A stretch of 8,046 nt of DNA, from positions 1 to 8,046 of the forward strand of contig JABDQY010000055.1 of assembly GCA_013042025.1 (NCBI GenBank). Reading direction: 5' to 3'. Made by a program: the position numbers and the translations under genes. Within the stretch, counting starts at the first letter, position 1, and each line of letters opens with the position of its first letter. Origin of the DNA: Bacteroidia bacterium (GTDB taxonomy: Bacteria; Bacteroidota; Bacteroidia; NS11-12g; UBA9320). Of the stretch, positions 1 to 5,807 are shown piece by piece. Below the pieces are notes generated by a model that was not told the origin of the DNA, made no database searches, and was given only the letters and a program-made list of their open reading frames with translations.

Positions 1-1
1 C

Positions 2-1018
2 AATAATGGTTTGAGTGTATTATTGGATTACGTCGCAAACCATGTACATGAGCAACATAGTGTTTATCAAAAGCACAAAGACTGGGTTACTCCACTCTAC
101 TTGCCTGATGGCACTATGAATACGGAAAAATGGGATGAAGAAAGGCTCACGACGTGGTTTGATACATTCTTACCAACACTGGATTTAGAAAATCAAGAAG
201 TAACAGATTTTATGGTAGACTCTGCGTTGCATTGGATAACTGAGTACGACTTTGACGGTTTCAGACATGATGCAACAAAGCATATTCCGAATAATTTTTG
301 GCGAACATTAAATAAAAAAGTTAAGAAAGTAAGCCAAGAAAAGGGTAAATATATTTATCAAATTGGCGAAACGTATGGTGATCATGACCTCATAAATAGT
401 TACATAGGTAGCGGATTACTTGATGCACAGTTCGACTTCAACATGTACGACAATGCACTACCCGTTTTCGCTACACAAGACGAGTCTATGACTCGATTAG
501 GTGAAGCTCTTGAAGCAAGCTTATCTACCTATGGCCATCATCATCTTATGGGGAATATTACTGGTAATCAAGATAAGCCACGTTTTATGGGATTTGCTGA
601 CGGTACATTGAATTTCAATACACCTTGGATGGAGTATAAACGCATTGGTTGGAAAGACAGCATTACCGTGCAGGACAAAATTGCCTATCGAAAAATGGCT
701 TTGTTTAACGCATTTAATATGACCATTCCAGGAATTCCAATTATTTATTATGGTGATGAAATAGGTATGACCGGAGCGGGGGATCCTGATAATCGAAGGA
801 TGATGCGATTTGAGAATTTGAAGCAAGAAGAAACTGATTTGAAATCGGAAATAGAAAAGCTTATTGATTTGCGAAACAACAACTTAGCTTTAACTTACGG
901 TGATTTTGTAATTCTTCAGAATACCGACAAGGTTTTACAGTATAAACGCAAATATTTTGACAATGAAGTCTCAATAACCTTAGATAAAGAAACTTGGACC
1001 TACACAATTGATAAATAA
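2..1018 (+). CDS. GH13 alpha-amylase family glycosidase, 5' end missing
   Basis: This is the C-terminal part (about 338 residues) of a GH13 glycoside hydrolase acting on alpha-1,4-glucans; the frame is open to the left edge, so the true start and any signal peptide lie outside. Numbering from the TTG codon at 11, conserved region I is DYVANH (6-11). Region II is GFRHDATKH with nucleophile Asp87. Region III is QIGETYG with acid/base Glu120. Region IV is TGNQD with Asp188 as the third catalytic acid. GIPIIYYGDEIG (241-252) is the usual end of the barrel, followed by a short C-terminal beta domain. All three catalytic acids are present, so it should be active. The His normally before the region IV Asp is Gln187. 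The next amylase starts 5 bases after the stop, so they are probably co-transcribed. Substrate (starch, maltodextrin or cyclodextrin) and location cannot be decided without the N-terminus. Confidence 0.93.
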   Translation, partial: NNGLSVLLDYVANHVHEQHSVYQKHKDWVTPLYLPDGTMNTEKWDEERLTTWFDTFLPTLDLENQEVTDFMVDSALHWITEYDFDGFRHDATKHIPNNFWRTLNKKVKKVSQEKGKYIYQIGETYGDHDLINSYIGSGLLDAQFDFNMYDNALPVFATQDESMTRLGEALEASLSTYGHHHLMGNITGNQDKPRFMGFADGTLNFNTPWMEYKRIGWKDSITVQDKIAYRKMALFNAFNMTIPGIPIIYYGDEIGMTGAGDPDNRRMMRFENLKQEETDLKSEIEKLIDLRNNNLALTYGDFVILQNTDKVLQYKRKYFDNEVSITLDKETWTYTIDK

Positions 1019-1023
1019 AAGAA

Positions 1024-2436
1024 ATGCATAAATCAATGAAAAAATTCCTGTACATTACGCTTGCTCTTGCAGCTTGCAACAACGCTCCAGAGAATAATGG
1101 AGCTGAATTAACCCCACCTTCAGAATGGGTTAAGAATGCAACCATCTACGAAGTAAATGTTAGACAATTCTCTAACGAAGGCACATTTGATGCTTTTGAA
1201 AAACGACTACCAAAACTCAAAGAACTTGGAGTTGACATACTTTGGTTCATGCCAATTCAGCCCATAGGAAAAGTTAATAGAAAAGCTGTTGGAGACACTT
1301 TTGTACAAGATTTAGAGAACCCAGATTATGATAAATACTGGGGAAGCCCTTATTCTATTGCTGACTACACCGCTGTTAATCCTCGATATGGATCTTTAGA
1401 AGATTTTAAGAGAGTGGTTGGGAAAGCTCATGAGATGGAGATGAAAGTAATTCTGGATTGGGTAGGTAATCATACCGCTTGGGATAATTCATGGGTAAGC
1501 AATCATCCGGAGTGGTATACTGTGGACAGCAGCGGCAATATTACTGATCCAATAGGAGAAGATGGAAAGTCGTGGGGATGGACAGATGTGGCCGACCTCA
1601 ATTACGATAACAAAGAAATGCGTACTGAGATGATAAAAAGCATGCAGTTTTGGATAGAAGAATGTGATATAGATGGTTTAAGATGTGATGTTGCTATGGA
1701 AGTTCCTACAGACTTCTGGAATGAAGCTAGCAGCAGCTTAAACAAGGTGAAACCTATATTTATGCTTGCAGAAAGTGAGGCACACAAACCAGATCAATTT
1801 GACTCTGCCTTTGATGCCTATTACGGATGGGAAATGCATCATGTATTTAACAAGCTATACAAAGGAGAAGTAGCTACAAACGAAGTAGAACGGGTAATGA
1901 AAACGAAAGATAGCATCATTGGCACTAAGGCTTTCCCAATGAACATGATTACAAATCACGACGAAAACAGTTGGAATGGCACTATAGAAGAAAGGCTTGG
2001 CGAATCATGGAAAGCGATGGCACTCTTAAGTTATACACTGAGAGGAATGCCACTGATATATAATGGGCAAGAAGCAGGATTAAATCATAGACTTAGTTTC
2101 TTTGCTAAAGACTCCATTAACTGGAATGCTCCGAAAGCTAACGAGTACTTCGAATTTTATAAAGAGTTAAATAAGCTAAAGGAAGAACCTGCTTTTGCTA
2201 CGAACAGCTCAATATCTTTTGATAATGAAAAAGAGAATAAAGATCTGCTCATAATAAACAGAGGTTCTAATAATGAATACAAAACAGTTATAAACTTGTC
2301 TAAAAATGAGTGGAGAGTATTAGGACACGATGTTGGAATTGCAAATGGCTATACACAAGTTCTTCTTGACAATCTTTCGAATGAAGGAATGCTTGGTTCT
2401 TGGGGTTACATTGTACTTAAAAAAGAAGACAATTAG
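1024..2436 (+). CDS. GH13 alpha-amylase family lipoprotein
   Basis: This is a complete GH13 amylase of up to 470 residues, a usual size for single-domain Bacteroidota members, likely hydrolysing starch or maltodextrins. The N-terminus is a lipoprotein signal: KK, a hydrophobic stretch, then lipobox LAAC with Cys18 as the predicted lipidated residue, so it should be anchored in the periplasm or on the surface. The residues after Cys (NNAPENN) lack a clear acidic surface-export signal. YWGSPYSIADYTAVNPRYGS (105-124) is the substrate-proximal loop. Region I is DWVGNH (145-150), region II GLRCDVA with nucleophile Asp222, region III MLAES with acid/base Glu250, and region IV TNHDEN with His312-Asp313. 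GMPLIYNGQE (341-350) closes the barrel. Start choice is uncertain: ATG 1024 lies 5 bases after the previous stop, but ATG 1036 gives a more typical signal peptide (MKKFLYITLALAAC). It forms an operon with the upstream amylase. Confidence 0.93.
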   Translation: MHKSMKKFLYITLALAACNNAPENNGAELTPPSEWVKNATIYEVNVRQFSNEGTFDAFEKRLPKLKELGVDILWFMPIQPIGKVNRKAVGDTFVQDLENPDYDKYWGSPYSIADYTAVNPRYGSLEDFKRVVGKAHEMEMKVILDWVGNHTAWDNSWVSNHPEWYTVDSSGNITDPIGEDGKSWGWTDVADLNYDNKEMRTEMIKSMQFWIEECDIDGLRCDVAMEVPTDFWNEASSSLNKVKPIFMLAESEAHKPDQFDSAFDAYYGWEMHHVFNKLYKGEVATNEVERVMKTKDSIIGTKAFPMNMITNHDENSWNGTIEERLGESWKAMALLSYTLRGMPLIYNGQEAGLNHRLSFFAKDSINWNAPKANEYFEFYKELNKLKEEPAFATNSSISFDNEKENKDLLIINRGSNNEYKTVINLSKNEWRVLGHDVGIANGYTQVLLDNLSNEGMLGSWGYIVLKKEDN

Positions 2437-2492
2437 AATACTTTGAAACAAACTTTGTATTAAAGCTTATATCCTTAAGTAAAACTATCAAT

Positions 2493-2500
2493 TAACTTTG
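2493..2500 (+). promoter_or_regulatory. Bacteroidota -7 promoter element of the small lipoprotein gene
   Basis: TAACTTTG is an exact match to the Bacteroidota -7 consensus TAnnTTTG and ends four bases before ATG 2505. Transcription would then begin at or next to the start codon, giving an almost leaderless message. I see no convincing -33 TTTG at the right distance; the TTTG at 2454-2457 is too far upstream. The same octamer precedes two other genes in this window. Confidence 0.6.
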
Positions 2501-2504
2501 CACC

Positions 2505-2981
2505 ATGAAAAAAATATTCCTTTTAGGTATTCTTAGTTTAGTTCTTTTTGCTTGTTCTAATAAACTTGCAAATAGAGAGATTAAAGTGAAACTTAATTAT
2601 ACAAGCGAGTATTGTGAAGGTGCAGCTCCTTCTGAAGAAATTATTAATAGTTTACAAAAACCAAAACCTTACACTGGAAACGTTTTCTTGCACAAAGAAG
2701 CAGATAGAGGTGATGACGGTGTAGAATTAGCATTTCTTAATGGTACATCAAAAATCGCTGGTTTAAGTTCAGGTACTTATTACATCTTCAAATCAAAAAA
2801 GATAACTAATATTGATTCATTCTATAAGCATACTCCAATAGAAACACCAATGATAGACCCCAATTGTCTTATTGAATGGGGCGATATTGTTCTAACATCT
2901 TTCACTATTGAGAAGAATACAAAAGCAATAACTAGAACAATACATGTTGCATGCAATCCTTGTGAGCCTCCTCGACCTTAA
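2505..2981 (+). CDS. Small predicted lipoprotein of unknown function
   Basis: This 158-residue protein begins with a textbook lipoprotein signal (MKK, hydrophobic core, LFAC with Cys17), so it is predicted to be anchored to a periplasmic membrane face or the cell surface. The mature part is short and rich in beta-type residues. YTSEYCEGAAPSEE (32-45) is followed by KPKPYTGNVFLHK, and GLSSGTYYIF (86-95) resembles the strand-turn-strand of small beta-sandwich (carboxypeptidase-regulatory-like) domains. Four other cysteines are present: Cys37, Cys121, and the pair Cys150/Cys153 in a C-terminal CNPCEPPRP tail, suggesting disulfides. I recall similar YCxGAxP and C-terminal CxxCEPP motifs in uncharacterised Bacteroidota proteins, but I assign no function. 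It has its own promoter 68 bases after the amylase stop, so it is probably not functionally tied to the amylases. Confidence 0.85.
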   Translation: MKKIFLLGILSLVLFACSNKLANREIKVKLNYTSEYCEGAAPSEEIINSLQKPKPYTGNVFLHKEADRGDDGVELAFLNGTSKIAGLSSGTYYIFKSKKITNIDSFYKHTPIETPMIDPNCLIEWGDIVLTSFTIEKNTKAITRTIHVACNPCEPPRP

Positions 2982-3303
2982 ATTTGGCTTAAGAAGAACG
3001 ACAGATTTATGTTTACATACAGTAAAATCAGTTTGTAGCAGAGATGAACTTTTAATGGTTATGTACAGAGGTATTTCTAGAAGATGTGTCTCTTTCTGCC
3101 TAGGTTTTCCTCATTTTGTAACTAAAAATTCTGTCATTTTATAATTTTAGAGAGGTTCAGTAGCATTTTTTGGGCTCAAATTCACATTATTTTAAAGAAG
3201 AGTTGCAAGAAGTAGTAAGAAGTCATAGATTTACCCTCGGAAAAGTACCACAACGACCTATAGTGTCATTGGCTAAGTATCACTTTAATAAAAAAAGAAT
3301 TTA
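2982..3303 (+). other. 322-base gap between the lipoprotein gene and pgmB
   Basis: No complete gene with a convincing start is visible. The first half (2982-3163) is broken by stops in two plus-strand frames and in the minus-strand frames I checked. One plus frame is open from inside the lipoprotein gene to 3144 but looks non-coding. A weak AT-only inverted repeat (CTAAAAATT 3122-3130 with AATTTTAG 3143-3150) is not a credible terminator. The second half holds a start-less open frame that overlaps the pgmB start. No TAnnTTTG promoter for pgmB was found. Confidence 0.6.
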
Positions 3304-3304
3304 A
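3164..3304 (+). pseudogene. Possible 3' remnant of a gene formerly coupled to pgmB
   Basis: One frame stays open for 46 codons after an in-frame TAG at 3161-3163 and ends with TAA at 3302-3304, whose last A is the first base of the pgmB ATG (TAATG). Such overlaps are typical of translationally coupled operon genes. The peptide has no ATG; the only early alternative start is TTG 3170 (44 residues). Its sequence is mixed and protein-like, for example GSNSHYFKEELQEVVRSHRF, with a basic C-terminus FNKKRI. I do not recognise the family. It may be the tail of a deleted or decayed operon partner such as a transporter or phosphorylase, a tiny gene started at TTG, or chance: a 46-codon open frame is not rare in AT-rich spacer. 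Confidence 0.3.
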
Positions 3305-3960
3305 TGAGTCTTAAAGCGTGTATTTATGATTTGGACGGTGTAATTACAGACACCGCAAAATACCATTACGAATCGTGGAAATGGGTAGCAGACCAGTTGG
3401 AGTATAATTTAACTGTTAAGCAAAATCAAAAACTTAAAGGAGTAGGACGAAAAGAATCACTAGAACGTATCATTAAGTGGAGTGGTTCACGAATATCAGA
3501 AGCAGAAAAACAAAATTTACTGCAAACGAAAAATCAAATGTATCTGCAGTTCATAGATAAGATGAATCCTGAAGAAATATTTGAAGGATTCTTAAGTTTC
3601 AATAAAGCAATTAAGCAAGCTGGAATAAAAGTTGGTATTGGTTCGTCAAGCAAAAATGCAATTCGAATTATTGATAAATTGGATTTGGTTTTAGACTTTC
3701 ATGCTATTGTAGATGGGGGTATGACAGAAAATTCAAAACCAGCACCGGATATCTTTTTGTTGGTTGCGGAAAAGCTTCAAACAGATCCTTCGGAATGCTT
3801 AGTTATTGAAGATTCACAAGCTGGATTAACCGCAGCAAAGAAGGCAGGGATGAAAAGCGTTTACTATGGTGAAGACAAAGGCATGAAAGGCTCTTCAATG
3901 ACCATCAAAAATTGGAATGATGCTTCAATAGAAAGCTTCCAAAACCTATTTACTGATTAA
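3304..3960 (+). CDS. pgmB: Beta-phosphoglucomutase (HAD superfamily)
   Basis: This cytoplasmic enzyme interconverts beta-D-glucose 1-phosphate and glucose 6-phosphate, feeding the product of inverting maltose or trehalose phosphorylases into glycolysis. At 218 residues it is the normal family length. HAD motif I is DLDGVITDT, with nucleophile Asp9 and acid/base Asp11. The helical cap carries His21 and LKGVGRKESLE with Arg49, the pattern that separates beta-phosphoglucomutase from general HAD phosphatases. Motif II is GIGSSS (Ser114), motif III SKPAPD (Lys145), and motif IV VIEDS (Glu169, Asp170) for magnesium; these positions match those I know from the Lactococcus lactis enzyme. The two amylases upstream fit a maltodextrin pathway, but no phosphorylase or maltose transporter is in view. 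The stop lies in a palindrome shared with the convergent neighbour, and there is no terminator between them. Confidence 0.93.
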   Translation: MSLKACIYDLDGVITDTAKYHYESWKWVADQLEYNLTVKQNQKLKGVGRKESLERIIKWSGSRISEAEKQNLLQTKNQMYLQFIDKMNPEEIFEGFLSFNKAIKQAGIKVGIGSSSKNAIRIIDKLDLVLDFHAIVDGGMTENSKPAPDIFLLVAEKLQTDPSECLVIEDSQAGLTAAKKAGMKSVYYGEDKGMKGSSMTIKNWNDASIESFQNLFTD

Positions 3961-3964
3961 TCAG
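3953..3964. repeat. 12-bp palindrome holding both convergent stop codons
   Basis: CTGATTAATCAG is a perfect palindrome. Its central TTAA supplies the TAA of pgmB (3958-3960) and, on the other strand, the TAA of the membrane protein gene (3957-3959). It has no loop and no T-tract on either side, so it is unlikely to act as an intrinsic terminator. It may be nothing more than the geometry of two overlapping stops. Confidence 0.6.
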
Positions 3965-5450
3965 AACCTCTAAGCTTAAATAATCGCAACTGATTTTGTG
4001 ATACATGTATATCAAATTTTCTGTCCAACAGATTATTAGATTCAGCAGATAAATCACCATAAACTAGAATCCAGTCCAGATCAAGATCCATAATTTCGTG
4101 TTTCTTCCCTTCTTTCCAAAGCATGTCTATCTCTTTACTTTTAAGATTTTCATTATTCCATTGAACTGGGAACCAAGGATAATTAGCTTCATAATTGGAA
4201 ACGTTAATACTTTGGTTCTTCAAGCAAGCATAATCTAGCATGTGACCTATGTAATAATCATCTGTTTCATTTAAGCTCAACACCATTTCAGAAGGCCCAA
4301 TGTTTTCTCCTAGCAGATATATCTCTTTACCCAAGTCACCTAACCTATTAATGTGTGTGTTATACTTCTTGTTATTGATAAAAAAGAAACAGACAAACAC
4401 CAATCCTGAGGCAATATAAAGTAGCTTCTGAGCCTTTAAATAGTGTTTTGCAAACACGGATACCACCACCCAAAAGTACATTGCTAATCTGGTGGAAAGC
4501 ATTCCAGCTCCAGCTTGGTTTGGAACAAATACGGCAGCTAAAAATAGAACGGACATTATAATTAGAGGAACATAATTATTGGTCGATAATAAACGAATTG
4601 TTAAAAGTGCTAAAATTAGGGTGAATATAATTCCAATACCAGCAAGAAAATAGGACTCCCCTCCCATGTTATATAACTTTATAAAATCAAGATGAAATAC
4701 ACCAATGAGTCTGTTCCATAAGCTAAGATTTGGCTCAGCATTAGACATCGGTGTTGAAAGCACAAATGTAAAAGTGAGAATAAGAGTTGGCAAAACGATA
4801 GCAGTCAGAATTCCTATTTGTTTCCATTTTAGGGTAAAATGCATGTACCCTTTACTATTCACCTTTAATACTGATATAAAGCCAGTAATAAGCAGAAATA
4901 TAGCAAAACCCAATATGCTCGTGATCCAAAAAAAGATAGAAAACACAAAAACTGTGAAATAGAATTTTCTGCTTTCAGAAATTTGAAATTCATAGTTACT
5001 AAGAAATAGAAGGTATGCTATTAATACGATGTAGGACCAATGCTGATTATACAAACCAGTAAAGAAGAAGAAAGAGAAAACCATTGGTAATATGGCAAGT
5101 GACAATATGCTATTTTCATTTGTCCGACCTACTCGATTGTATATAAGTAAGAAGGTTACTATGCTCAAAAGAATGAAAATCTTCTGAGCTAACAGAGGCT
5201 TAAATAAGACCAGCAAAATACCAAGACTTAAATGATCAAACCAGTTTGGGACAAGAATAGAATTTAATGAATAATGACCAGCATATGGGCTTGAATCTGC
5301 AAAAAGCAATAGATCTTTGACAACATCCGCATTGTATAAGTGAGCTGCACCATCCATGCTTGGAAAGGTTGGAAGTGCGATAATAACACACCCAATTAGT
5401 ATTAGAATAACATACAATAATGTGTCTTGCCACTTAAAGTTTAAACTCAT
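3957..5450 (-). CDS. Polytopic membrane protein, possibly GT-C-type glycosyltransferase
   Basis: This 497-residue protein has about ten to eleven predicted membrane segments, roughly at 11-28, 72-104 (perhaps two), 114-132, 138-151, 163-191 (two), 211-232, 264-288, 293-309, 319-336 and 342-358. A soluble C-terminal domain of about 140 residues (360-497) follows. The first extramembrane loop carries PSMDGAAHLYNADVV (30-44); an acidic residue in this loop, within a DGxxHLY-type motif, is the hallmark position of GT-C glycosyltransferases that use polyprenyl-linked sugars. The layout (many helices, then a C-terminal soluble domain) fits that fold, but overall similarity to a named family is not evident to me. 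It is alone on its strand between plus-strand genes, with no glycan-synthesis neighbours. The start ATG at 5450-5448 has a weak promoter-like motif just upstream, and the 3' end overlaps the pgmB stop. Confidence 0.85.
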   Translation of the reverse strand: MSLNFKWQDTLLYVILILIGCVIIALPTFPSMDGAAHLYNADVVKDLLLFADSSPYAGHYSLNSILVPNWFDHLSLGILLVLFKPLLAQKIFILLSIVTFLLIYNRVGRTNENSILSLAILPMVFSFFFFTGLYNQHWSYIVLIAYLLFLSNYEFQISESRKFYFTVFVFSIFFWITSILGFAIFLLITGFISVLKVNSKGYMHFTLKWKQIGILTAIVLPTLILTFTFVLSTPMSNAEPNLSLWNRLIGVFHLDFIKLYNMGGESYFLAGIGIIFTLILALLTIRLLSTNNYVPLIIMSVLFLAAVFVPNQAGAGMLSTRLAMYFWVVVSVFAKHYLKAQKLLYIASGLVFVCFFFINNKKYNTHINRLGDLGKEIYLLGENIGPSEMVLSLNETDDYYIGHMLDYACLKNQSINVSNYEANYPWFPVQWNNENLKSKEIDMLWKEGKKHEIMDLDLDWILVYGDLSAESNNLLDRKFDIHVSQNQLRLFKLRGSD

Positions 5451-5460
5451 TTGAAGAATT

Positions 5461-5468
5461 CAAATATC
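5461..5468 (-). promoter_or_regulatory. Weak -7-like element upstream of the membrane protein gene
   Basis: On the minus strand GATATTTG differs by one base from TAnnTTTG and ends ten bases before the ATG at 5450, much the same geometry as the stronger promoters in this window. No matching -33 element is visible, so this is only a candidate. Confidence 0.3.
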
Positions 5469-5578
5469 ACATTTTCACCAATAAGACATCACTCGCTATC
5501 TATTTTCAAAAGGAACAATGAGATTAAAACGGTAGATTTTTGAAATATGAACTAAACTTCTTGAAGAATAAATAGGAC

Positions 5579-5601
5579 AAAAGTGCGGCCTACGGCCGCA
5601 C
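5579..5601 (-). terminator. Rho-independent terminator on the minus strand
   Basis: GTGCGGCC (5583-5590) and GGCCGCAC (5594-5601) form a perfect 8-bp stem, almost all G-C, closed by a three-base loop. Read on the minus strand the hairpin is followed by TTTT (5582-5579); on the plus strand it is followed by ATCTCC, so the direction is minus. It stands out sharply in this AT-rich DNA. No large minus-strand gene ends here, so it most plausibly ends the short transcript carrying the 31-codon frame. It would also insulate the membrane protein gene downstream. The T-tract is short. Confidence 0.65.
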
Positions 5602-5604
5602 ATC

Positions 5605-5637
5605 TCCTTAAGTTAACCAAACCGAAAAGCTTAAGGA
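5605..5637. repeat. Inverted repeat TCCTTAAG/CTTAAGGA next to the terminator
   Basis: TCCTTAAG (5605-5612) and CTTAAGGA (5630-5637) are perfect 8-bp complements around a 17-base spacer. On the minus strand this hairpin would sit in the 3' untranslated part of the small-peptide transcript, just before the terminator stem. It may be an RNA structure, an RNA-protecting stem or a protein-binding site; the sequence does not say which. Confidence 0.5.
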
Positions 5638-5642
5638 AGTTT

Positions 5643-5738
5643 CTATTTTAAGAACAACATTAGTGCCACAAGAAATGCTGTGTTGAGCAAGAGCACTAAT
5701 AGTAATATTTTTAAATGAGCTGATTTCATATAAAGCAT
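5643..5738 (-). CDS. Candidate 31-residue single-span membrane peptide
   Basis: This short frame is ATG at 5738-5736 to TAG at 5645-5643. It starts MLYMKSAHLK and then runs through about 20 strongly hydrophobic residues (ILLLVLLLNTAFLVALMLFL) to a final Lys. Basic residues before the span and one after it suit a one-pass inner-membrane peptide. An internal ATG at 5729 would give 28 residues. Support for a real gene comes from its surroundings: an exact TAACTTTG promoter motif 11 bases upstream and a GC-rich terminator hairpin 41 bases downstream, enclosing a transcript of about 165 bases. I know no family for it. It could be a small membrane protein, a type I toxin-like peptide, or incidental coding in a small RNA. 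No antisense promoter was noticed. Confidence 0.5.
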   Translation of the reverse strand: MLYMKSAHLKILLLVLLLNTAFLVALMLFLK

Positions 5739-5749
5739 AGTATCTTCTA

Positions 5750-5757
5750 CAAAGTTA
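5750..5757 (-). promoter_or_regulatory. Bacteroidota -7 promoter element of the small-peptide unit
   Basis: On the minus strand TAACTTTG matches TAnnTTTG exactly. The expected transcription start (about 5746-5745) leaves a leader of some seven bases before ATG 5738. No clear -33 TTTG is seen upstream. The octamer is identical to those before the lipoprotein gene and miaE. Confidence 0.55.
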
Positions 5758-5807
5758 ACGAGACAATTATCCTTCTATTATATTAGCGGTGTAATAAAAC
5801 TGTAATC

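Larger units (their letters stand above)
5451..5807. other. 357-base divergent intergenic region
   Basis: This spacer separates the minus-strand membrane protein gene from the plus-strand sulfoxide reductase gene. It contains a candidate minus-strand unit: a promoter at 5757-5750, a 31-codon frame at 5738-5643, an inverted repeat at 5637-5605 and a terminator hairpin at 5601-5579. The stretch 5469-5578 is AT-rich and shows no gene. The stretch 5761-5807 should hold the promoter of the reductase gene but has no clean TAnnTTTG. Confidence 0.6.

Noticed and set aside
521..1145. Minus-strand frames of about 100 codons opposite the amylase genes
   Set aside because: They are antisense to clearly conserved GH13 coding sequence and carry no domain features.
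2944..3144. 66-codon plus-strand frame overlapping the end of the lipoprotein gene
   Set aside because: It starts inside the lipoprotein gene in another frame, has no promoter motif, no recognisable domain and a composition unlike the real genes around it.
3122..3150. Inverted repeat CTAAAAATT/AATTTTAG as a terminator for the lipoprotein gene
   Set aside because: It is imperfect and entirely A-T apart from the terminal pair, lies 140 bases after the stop codon and has no following T-tract, so it is too weak to call.
4705..4962. 85-codon plus-strand frame opposite the membrane protein gene
   Set aside because: It is antisense to a well-formed polytopic membrane protein; the open frame follows from that gene's codon use.
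5496..5603. 35-codon minus-strand frame whose ATG follows AAGGAG
   Set aside because: The AAGGAG directly abuts the ATG with no spacing, the frame begins inside the terminator hairpin, and the peptide is neither hydrophobic nor domain-like.
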